Of a stretch of 64,000 nt of DNA, positions 56,541-64,000 are shown piece by piece (the stretch's first letter is position 1; each line of letters opens with the position of its first letter). This DNA is from Bretschneidera sinensis. Lineage: Eukaryota; Streptophyta; Magnoliopsida; Brassicales; Akaniaceae. The position numbers and the translations under genes are program-made. The notes under the pieces are model-generated. The model saw only the letters and a program-made list of their open reading frames with translations, was not told the DNA's origin and did no database searches. Location of the stretch: contig CM043698.1 in assembly GCA_023935145.1 (NCBI GenBank), positions 68,809,501 through 68,873,500 of the forward strand. The letters run 5' to 3'.

Positions 56541-57699
56541 TGTTGACCCGTATTTGATTTTGATAATGACAAAACACTACTCTAATTGCACTAACAGTTT
56601 ATCTAAGTGTTTTAGCCATAAAAGTATTCACTACGGAAACAAGATGCAAGAACTCAACGCGATTCAGACACCAAAACAAGACAGAAGATCTAGAATAGGC
56701 ATTAAGGTAATTGAAACAATTGTAAATCTCTTATGTTCAATTACATAGCTTGATTTGTGGCTCAATTTACAAAAGACTTTGACAAAACTAAAAATGTAAA
56801 AAGTTTATAAGTCAAAAGCTGTTTTTGAAAAGGAAAACTGGGTTGAAGGATAACACTGTCGACTGGATCCCTATACCAGTTGACTGGGATATGGGACAAA
56901 AAGTTCACAGTCGACTAGTGTTGAGGACCTAGTTGACTGGTCATTTAACCTAGTCGACTGGCACTCGCTCTTAGCCTAAAAAGTGAAAAATCTTCACTTG
57001 AGCCAGTCGACTGGTACAAGGACCCATTCGACTGGTAATTCAAAAATATGATCGTTTGAGACACGAGACTTGAGAATTTAATGCCCCAAACCTACCAAGT
57101 CAATGTAAAACGACCATATTGATTCAAGGCTATATAAACCCACTTAAATGAGCATTTAAACAAGAAAAGAATACACTCAATTCACAAGATAGTTCATTAA
57201 TTCTCAAAAAGATTTGAAGAAATTATTGTTGAGCCATTTATCAAGCTTATTCTTGAAAGAGAGATATTGTTCATTTGTAAAAGCACTTATTGCTATCTTT
57301 TTACCATTTACTTTATAACAAATATCATTTATTGTAAAGGAAAAGAGTTGATATAACTCTTAGAGTATTTAGGATTAAACACTTCATTGTAGCTTCCGTG
57401 AGGAAAAGATCAGTTGTAAGGTTTGTGCAACACCTGTGAAGTTGTATGACTAAAGTTTTAGTAGATTACTTCAAGGATGTCTCTTAAAGGGAGTGAACAT
57501 AAGGTTGGAAAGAATTCGATATTGCTGAACCACTATAAACGGAGTTTGCATTTTCTCTTCCTTAAACTCTTTTACTTTCAAGCATATTATTTATTTGTGT
57601 GCTTTGTACATTTAACTGTTTAAAAACTTGCAATGTAATTAGAAAAAGTTTTTAAAACCCAATTCAGCCCTCCCTCTTGGGTTTGAACCTCGGTTTACA
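56541..57699 (+). repeat. Element B right LTR
   Basis: 1159 bp, collinear with the left LTR. It carries the same palindrome cluster at 56855-57040 (perfect 12-mer at 57003-57014). Differs from the left copy by scattered substitutions and small indels, including ttatttgtgtgctttgtac near 57590. Confidence 0.9.
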
Positions 57700-58061
57700 A
57701 CTACTGTGTTTAATGTTTATTGATTGAGCTGTGAGATTGATAGTTGATATTGTGACTTTCTGTAAGGTCGCTTGGTACCATTAACTCAAGCAGTGTAAAG
57801 TTTGCTTGGTACCCGTAAAGTTAGGCAAATATAAGATTGATCAACTAGTGAAACTCAGTAGACCAGGAAAACCTATTAAAGAAGTGTTGTAAGCATATTA
57901 TCGAACCACTATAAATTCTTGTGTTCAATTTTCTTTTTCCTTAACTTTTTATTTTAGCTAGAATTTCAATTTCAGTTTTATTAGCTTGATTTGATTTTAT
58001 TGTGCTAATATTTACAAATTGTTTTGTAGAACTAATTCACCCCCTCTTGGTTTTCCTAATA
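57700..58061 (+). repeat. Element A right LTR, 3' portion
   Basis: Begins with the duplicated actac (57700-57704), continues tgtgtttaatgtttattgat as in the left LTR, and ends in cccctcttggttttcctaat. Confidence 0.85.
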
Positions 58062-58435
58062 CTTACCTTATTAAATCCTTATGGTATGGATCGAATGACA
58101 TGTGGACCAAACATAACCCTAACTACATGTGCCAATTTGGCGAAAGATGTGGGGATCTCATGATAGGATGCTTCATGTCTATTGTTGCTCAAGAACCCTT
58201 CAAATGTGCTTGAATGATGGATAAAGCGTGAGGTATGTCCCTCATACGCTTCTAGTCGTTCCAAGTATGAGCTATGACCTGACACCATGATATGTGCACT
58301 CGATACAAGCCTTCACATGCTCTTCTATAACGTATTTGAGGGGCTTTACTACCCAAAAATATCATGCACAAAATGAGAATTCTCTCACTAATCATAATGT
58401 GTACTAGATTATCGTGTTGGCTATATATACCCTTA
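58062..58435. other. Spacer right of the nest, no gene seen
   Basis: Mixed-composition DNA. Open frames of 64 (+) and 69 (-) codons overlap at 58019-58288 and have no recognisable domain. Confidence 0.45.
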
Positions 58436-59018
58436 GGGTCCGTTTAATTCACGGACAGGATTATAGTGAGATAAGATAATGATTAACATGGGATAGAACA
58501 AAAGAGGATTGAAGCGGTAATACCTTAATATAATGTTTGGTTAATGAAATTGCTAGATTGGGATTAAAGTAGGATAAGAAGTTTAAGTATCAAAATACTG
58601 TAACACTATTCATCATCCTTAACAATATCTAATTTTTTTACAAACCCTAAAATTTAATTAATATTATTATCATTTTTGTATTAAAATATAATTAATATTA
58701 TTATTATCATTTTAGTATTATAATTATAATAATATGTCTATTATTATAGTTATGATAATATTTTAATAATATTATATTTATTATAATAATTATAATTATT
58801 CAAGGGTAAAAAGAGAAAGAAAAAAAAATTCAGTCCCACATAAATGTGATAGATTCTATCTCATGGGGGTGGGAAAAAAAATAATATTAAAACTAATTTT
58901 ATTTAACTTAATCTCACAATAATTAATTCCTCTTATCAGACTAAAAATACTATTCACATGAGATTAAAATAACTCAATCTCATTTTAATCCCTTTAATCC
59001 TACAAATTAAACAGACTC
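58436..59018. mobile_element. Tourist-like MITE with TTA target duplication
   Basis: Left end gggtccgtttaattc; right end reverse-complemented gagtctgtttaattt. TTA at 58433-58435 and 59019-59021. Internal (TTA/ATA)-rich core; subterminal ttcacggacaggattatagt is shared with the next element. Confidence 0.8.
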
Positions 59019-59385
59019 TTACTACTTTTTTTTTTAAAAGGACGATTCTCTCTTATTAGTTTAGTGTACTTTGGGGTTACTTTGTTTCCCTTTCGTCATC
59101 TACTTTCGAAGTGACTCCAGTAACTTTGGTTATATCAGCATTCTTCACATATTTACTTATAACAGTGTCGAAAACCAATATGAATCTCTAAAAGTAGATT
59201 GAATGCTTAAATATGAATTATGGTTTTTTAAAATCATATTAGGTTTTTATTAATGAAAATAATCAGAATAGGAAACAATTTCAATTTGGTTGATTAACTA
59301 TAAAATATTCAGTTAATCAAATGATAAAGTTAATTTTGATTATAATTTAAATAATGGTTTGTGTACACCCACTACAAACATCAAA

Positions 59386-59944
59386 TGTTCATTTTGTTCA
59401 CGGACATGATTACAGTGTAATAAGATTAGAATTAGAACGAAATATGATAAATGAGCATTAAAGAGATAATACTTTAATTTTATGTTTGGTTCATGCTGTT
59501 AATAATATAATAATTATTATTATCATTTTAATATTATTTTAATTATAATAATTATTATTATTATGATTATTATAATAATTAATATTAATAATATTATTAT
59601 GAATATAAGAAAAAAATTATAAAAATACCATTATTATCAATATTATTATAGTTATTATAATAATAATTATTATTATTATTATTTGTTACTATTATTATAT
59701 AATTATTATAATAATTATTACTATTATTCAAAGGTAAAAATGGTAAAAGTAAAAATTTAATCCTATATTGATGGGATAGATTTTTTTCCATTGGGAAGAT
59801 AGTACAAAATATATGGGATTAAAATTAATTTTATCTTACTTTAATCCTACATGAATAACAAATTTCACCAACCAAATGAAAGATAACTATTCACGTGAGA
59901 TTAAAATAGTCAACTCACACCCTAATCCCACATACCAAACAGAC
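59386..59944. mobile_element. Second copy of the same Tourist-like MITE family
   Basis: Left part gttcacggacatgattacag is collinear with 58450. The right end (cacataccaaacagac) is the inverted terminal sequence. The core is a run of tta/att repeats (59505-59730). The left terminus is degraded; target duplication unclear. Confidence 0.65.
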
Positions 59945-60560
59945 AAAAAAAAACATTTGAAAGCTTAAATAGTAATTATTTAAAAACTTAAATGATAACT
60001 AATACTTAAAATTTTAAAATGTTTGATATGAATGTTCAAAGCTAACATTTGAATAACACTTCCCTTACGGTTGTTCACAAACCGAAAATTTAGATTTAAA
60101 ATGATTTTGACTGTTACCGAACATTATCACCCCTGAGGAAGGGGTATTCTGAATTCAGCATCAATGATATTCCTAAAATTATTATTTTTTATGGTGGAAA
60201 TGTTCCCAACATTATTAAAGCTTTAGAAGAAAAAATCCTATTAATGCTAGGCAAATAAGCACTGCTAATTCTCTCCCCCCTCACGGTCTCATATTTTTCT
60301 AGATATATGCATATATAGGGCACAGCGTTAACATAAGACTATAGAGGGTAGTAATTTTCATGGGGTCCGGCTTGGTTTGTGTGCCTTTACATTTTACGCC
60401 CGCCAACGAGACACCGAAAGCACAAAGATTTTCAAAACCCAATTAACAATTAAATTGCTACTTCATATTCTTTTTCTTTTTAGAAAAAAGAATGGCACCA
60501 TAATTTAGAAACAAAACAGACTATAATACTAATTTAGTAATAAATAAAGGACAAGCGTGA
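59945..60560 (+). promoter_or_regulatory. Upstream region of the cyclin D3 gene
   Basis: No gene. A TATA-rich atatatgcatatataggg lies at about 60301-60318, an E2F-like ttggcggg (reverse of cccgccaa) at about 60398-60406, and taataaataaagg at about 60538 could be a nearer TATA element. G1 cyclin promoters can carry E2F sites, but here this is motif matching only. Confidence 0.35.
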
Positions 60561-60699
60561 AACCCATTCTGATAAAATTCTATCTCCTCCTTTTCCTTTC
60601 TTTCTACTTTGATCTTTCCCCATCTCTCTCTAGTCTCTATAGCTAGCTACTCTGCATTCTGTACACTACCCACAGAGAGGAAGAGAGACGAGTCTCACA

Positions 60700-60800
60700 A
60701 TGAGCTTTTCTTTTGTGTTCTCTTTTATAAAATGAGCAGTACTACTGGACTAAAATCTCTTCTTCTTAGAAGAAGATATGGCAATACAACAACAAAATGA
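60700..60800 (+). promoter_or_regulatory. Two overlapping upstream ORFs on the cyclin D3 leader
   Basis: uORF1: ATG 60700, 11 codons, TGA 60733-60735. uORF2: ATG 60732 (sharing the ATGA overlap with uORF1's stop), 22 codons, TGA 60798-60800. uORF2 overlaps the main ATG at 60778 in another frame. Both upstream ATGs have A at -3. If transcribed, initiation at the cyclin would need leaky scanning past both. Confidence 0.6.
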
Positions 60801-62145
60801 ACAACAATCACAACAAAACACTTCATTCTTGTTAGATGTTGCTCTCTATTGCGAAGAAGAGAAATGGGAAGAAGAAGAAGAAATAGAACAGGTTTTACAA
60901 GAAGATAACAGCAAAAGCCCTTCTTTTTCTCTACTTTTCTTGTTGGAGCAGGATTTGTTCTGGGAAGATGAAGAGCTTATCTCTCTCTTCTCCAAGGAAC
61001 AACAACAAAAACAGACCCATTTCAAAGTAAACAATGTGGAGAGTACAGATGAATCTCTGATCTCTTTGGCTCGCAGAGATGCTGTGGATTGGATGCTAAA
61101 GGTCAATGCCCATTATGGGTTCACAAATATCACAGCTATACTTGCCATTAACTTTCTTGATAGGTTCCTCTGTAGCCTTCATTTTCAAAGAGATAAGCCA
61201 TGGATGATCCAGCTTGTGGCAGTGACTTGTCTCTCTTTGGCTGCAAAAGTTGAAGAGACCCAAGTGCCCCTTCTCTTAGACCTCCAAGTACGTTCAATAA
61301 TGTATCATCTTGTACTATTTCAATGTTATATTTCTTTGGCTTTGATATTTACAGATATGGGTTCTCTTCTGCTCTGTTTTTTTCAGGTGGAGGAGACAAA
61401 GTATGTATTTGAGGCTAAAACCATCCAAAGAATGGAGCTTTTGGTGCTGTCTACTCTTCAATGGAAGATGCACCCAGTGACCCCTCTTTCATTTCTTGAT
61501 CACATCATAAGGAGGCTTGGATTGAAAACCCATCTCCATTGGGAGTTTCTCAGGAGATGTGAGCGTCTCCTTCTCTCTGTAGTCTCTGGTAAGAATAAGA
61601 TTAATCAATTCAAAGCCCCTTTTGGGCATAACATTTTTTCTACAAGAACAAAGACTTGAAGATATATATATATATACCCTTTTGATTTCTCATTGTTTTG
61701 TTTACGTTTTTGTAATGATGGTTTTGTAGATTCAAGATTTGTCAGTTACCTTCCTTCTGTATTGGCCACTGCAACAATGATGCACGTTATAGACCAAATT
61801 GAGCCTTTTAATTCCTCTGACTATCAAAACCAGCTTCTGGATGTCCTTAAAATAAGCAAGGTTTGTGTCTTAATAATCATTATTACGGAGTACATCTGTC
61901 TTGTTCATAGAGACATTAATACAAACACTTTTCAGTCATAATGTGACCTTAATTTATTAATTAATAACTCAACTGCATTGTAACAGGAAAAGGTGAATGA
62001 ATGTTATGAATCAATTCTTGAGCTATCAAGGAACCAAATCAATGGGCATAACATCAATAATAATCCTCACAAGCGCAAGTACTATGAGCTAGTTCCTATC
62101 AGCACTAGCGGTATGATTGATTCAGTTTTTAGCTGTGATAGCTAA
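60778..62145 (+). CDS. CYCD3: D-type cyclin, CYCD3 class, with truncated C-terminus
   Basis: Regulatory subunit for CDKA at the G1/S transition. Exons 60778-61287, 61387-61588, 61730-61860 and 61987-62145 give 1002 nt, 333 residues. The retinoblastoma-binding LxCxE motif is LYCEE near residue 28. An acidic N-terminus follows, then the cyclin box (ARRDAVDWMLKVNAHYGF, NFLDRFL, LAAKVEETQVPLLLDLQVEE). The C-terminal cyclin fold (TLQWKMHPVTPLSFLDHIIR) leads to KRKYYELVP. The TAA at 62143-62145 comes right after SVFSCDS. The same frame then continues 45 codons to TAA at 62278-62280 with the conserved CYCD3 tail (PPFKKSR, QQMRLPSLNRVFVDIVASP). The full-length form would be about 378 residues, the normal size. 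The ATG at 60778 gives the usual MAIQ start. Confidence 0.93.
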
Positions 62146-62280
62146 AACGATTCTTGGGGTTTGGGGTCGTCGGTCTCTTGGTCACCAGAGCCTCCATTTA
62201 AGAAGAGCAGAGCCCAAGACCAACAGATGCGTTTGCCATCACTCAACCGAGTCTTTGTGGACATTGTTGCCAGCCCTTAA
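62146..62280 (+). pseudogene. In-frame continuation of the CYCD3 tail after the early stop
   Basis: 45 codons, open, ending in TAA. They encode a segment of the type found at the end of functional CYCD3 proteins (SPEPPFKKSRAQDQQ and RLPSLNRVFVDI). Preservation of the frame beyond the stop argues for a very recent mutation or a sequencing error rather than an old truncation. Confidence 0.75.
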
Positions 62281-63639
62281 TTTCTCTCTCTCATATATCA
62301 AAAAAAAAAAAAGATTTTATATATGTATTAGTACTAGTAATGTTTTAATGTCTTTTTTGGTGCAACTTAAATTTGCCTACCACATCCACAATTCCAATAA
62401 TACTCTTATGTGATAGGGTGGGAAGTGATTGTGGAGATGGGTAATAATGGCATTTAACAAGGGGAAGTGGAGACAAGGAAGAAGGAAAGGGAAGGGCATT
62501 TCAGAATGTATGCATTTTCTATTGGAGTATTGGGCACACCCTTTTACTTACCATCCACAAGTGGCTTTCTCAGGGCAATTATTTATATGGACATATAATT
62601 AAATATTAAAATATTTTACAATAAATTCAAAAACATTTTTGTTTTATTTGTAATTATCTTAATTTTATGTGTTTGGTTAGTGGGAAAATATGTTAATATG
62701 GGGGGAGAAATATGGGGTTCTTGCAACTTTGCATGTTGAAGGGAGAAACAAGTTGTCGGCCGGTGGGGTTTTTGGGTTTTTTTTTTGGTTCAATTGTGGG
62801 TGTGTTGACCTCCTTAGAAGAGCCAAAATCTTTGTTTTTGTTGAGGTGACTTGAAATCTTCTCACGATTACCTAATCCCAACCTAAAAGTAAAATACACC
62901 ATCGCACTTAGATTTTGACTGATTTTCTATACTTTTTGGCTTTTATTTGTCAGTGGTGAGCTATTGTACGCGCCTAAACAAGGAGCGTGGAATGCTAAAC
63001 TAATGAACAGAAATTGTCATTTTATAGAACTAAGTTTTTTTTTAAATATAATTAACATTTAGCAGGTTTAATAGTAATTATAAATTAATTTTAATTTTTT
63101 AAAAAAATAAAAATTAATCTCCAAAAATATTAGTTGAAGAAATAAGTACATGTAAAGTTTTTAGCCTAATACATAAGAGAATATTAACAAAACCTAAAAA
63201 AATATAGCTAGGCGATTATAGACCACACCAAAGATATTTTGAGTTTGTTTGAGAGAGTTTATGAAATGGTTTTCGAATTTTATAAATAGAAGTTAAGTTA
63301 AACACTTTAAAATAAAAATTTATAAAATATTTTGTTATTAAGAATAGAAAAACAGTTTTCATTGTTACTTTACGAAACATTAAATATTTTATAACTCTGG
63401 ATGTGTTTTACCATAAATCATAATTTAAAACAACAACGTTTAGCTAAGTGGTTATCACCCAAAATCTAAGTATTTGGGCTGATTCTCCAAGCTAACAACT
63501 CTTTTACGGATAAAGAAAATTGTGGTGTTAATTGAGTGAGAATATGGTAGGATAGTTTTATCGTTGTAAAAAAAATATTCATAAATTAAATCATAAGCCA
63601 TTTATAATGCTAGACCAAACTTAGGGAGAAATATTCACA
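62281..63639. other. CYCD3 3'UTR and downstream intergenic DNA
   Basis: The first 150-300 bp are probably 3'UTR (an A run at about 62300). The rest is AT-rich with a G-rich patch at 62695-62770. Open frames at 62677-62902 on the minus strand are unsupported. Confidence 0.5.
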
Positions 63640-64000
63640 TCATTTGAGGTACTAAAAAGAGATTGGATTAATTAATTTCATATGAATAATTTATCTCACA
63701 TTTGGTTAGGTGAATATACTATTCATGAGGTTAGGGTGGGATAAAGTTAGTTTTAACCTCACAATTTTTGTCCAAATCCTAGTTCTAGTCCCACCACCTC
63801 CATTGGATAGAATTTATCCTATCTCATGGGATTAAACTTCTCTTTCTTTCTACTATTGAATAATAATAATAAATATTATTATTATTCATATTAAATATAG
63901 TAATCAATATTATAACAATAATAATTATTATTATAATAATATAATTACTTCTATTATAATAAAAATAACAATAATAATTATAACAATTATTATTATTAAT
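63640..64000. mobile_element. Edge of another Tourist-family MITE, cut by the window end
   Basis: tatactattcatgaggtta, ttatcctatctcatgggatt and a (TTA/ATT)-rich core resemble the 58436 element in opposite orientation. The second terminus is beyond base 64000, so boundaries are uncertain. Confidence 0.45.

Larger units (their letters stand above)
41851..57699 (+). mobile_element. Element B: full-length Sirevirus-like Copia, interrupted by element C
   Basis: LTRs 41851-42986 and 56541-57699 (TGTTGACCC...GGTTTACA). Perfect 5-bp target duplication actac at 41846-41850 and 57700-57704. PBS tggtatcagagc at 42989-43000; polypurine tract aaagggagat at 56531-56540, plus a second upstream ccaaaagggggagaaa at about 56247. 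It contains degenerate gag, protease, integrase, RT, RNase H and an extra third ORF between RNase H and the LTR, a layout typical of Sireviruses. Length without C is about 10.1 kb. Confidence 0.93.
38120..58061 (+). mobile_element. Element A: gag-only Sirevirus-like Copia, split by element B
   Basis: The left LTR is 38120-39262 (1143 bp, tgtta...ttaaca). The right LTR starts at 41120, is interrupted at 41850 and resumes at 57705, ending at about 58061. Both LTR copies share agagttttgat, accatattgttattactg and cattcaccccctcttggttttc-type ends. PBS tggtatcagagc at 39265-39276; polypurine-like aaaaatgagagat before 41120. The internal region is only about 1.85 kb and encodes gag but no protease, integrase, RT or RNase H. 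This is the oldest layer of the nest: its LTRs look more diverged by eye than those of B and C. No clear target duplication. Confidence 0.85.

Noticed and set aside
58019..58288. 64-codon plus and 69-codon minus open frames
   Set aside because: No domain, overlapping on opposite strands, and partly inside the LTR of element A.
59597..59791. Asn/Tyr-rich minus-strand frame
   Set aside because: Produced by the (ATT/TTA)n core of a MITE.
62677..62902. Minus-strand open frames downstream of CYCD3
   Set aside because: Short, overlapping, no domain and no splice or promoter context.

Overview
This is a plant nuclear window, almost certainly from a eudicot. The evidence is GT-AG introns, AT-rich intergenic DNA, plant-type LTR retrotransposons primed by initiator tRNA-Met or tRNA-Asp, Tourist-like MITEs, and three plant-type genes: a PTEN2-class phosphatase, a C2-domain protein and a D3-type cyclin with an LxCxE motif. 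The species cannot be named from the sequence alone.

Layout. 1-9.4 kb is repeat-dominated. It holds small inverted-repeat elements, an old GC-rich LTR remnant with 102-bp tandem units, an antisense zinc-finger gene fragment, a Tourist-like element carrying a long purine tract, and a complex tandem array. 9.4-27.1 kb is the PTEN2-like gene (+). Its 8.9-kb 5'UTR intron holds a decayed short-LTR Copia element that is itself split by a chromodomain Gypsy derivative, and its second intron holds LINE remains. 28.6-32.2 kb is the C2 gene (+). An antisense Copia LTR element begins 64 bp after its stop codon and contains a solo-LTR-like Gypsy unit. 38.1-58.1 kb is a three-level nest: gag-only Sirevirus-like element A is interrupted in its right LTR by full-length Sirevirus-like element B (TSD actac), which is interrupted in its third ORF by Athila-like element C (TSD gcgag). 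58.4-60.0 kb holds two Tourist-like MITEs. 60.3-62.3 kb is the cyclin D3 gene (+), followed by intergenic DNA and the edge of a further MITE.

The three genes are functionally independent: phosphoinositide/protein phosphatase, Ca2+/lipid binding, and G1/S control. Exon structures were worked out by hand from splice sites and reading frame. Each gene shows one apparent lesion in an otherwise well-kept model. PTEN2 exon 9 lacks an AG acceptor, the fifth exon of the C2 gene has a frame break, and the cyclin has an early TAA before its conserved tail. These are either assembly errors or real decay of this segment, and they matter most for anyone using the gene models.

I found no CRISPR, operon or wholly new system. 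The most notable items are the gene lesions, the overlapping upstream ORFs on the cyclin, the nested retrotransposon stack and its palindromic LTR motifs, and several deletion-derived non-autonomous retroelements.
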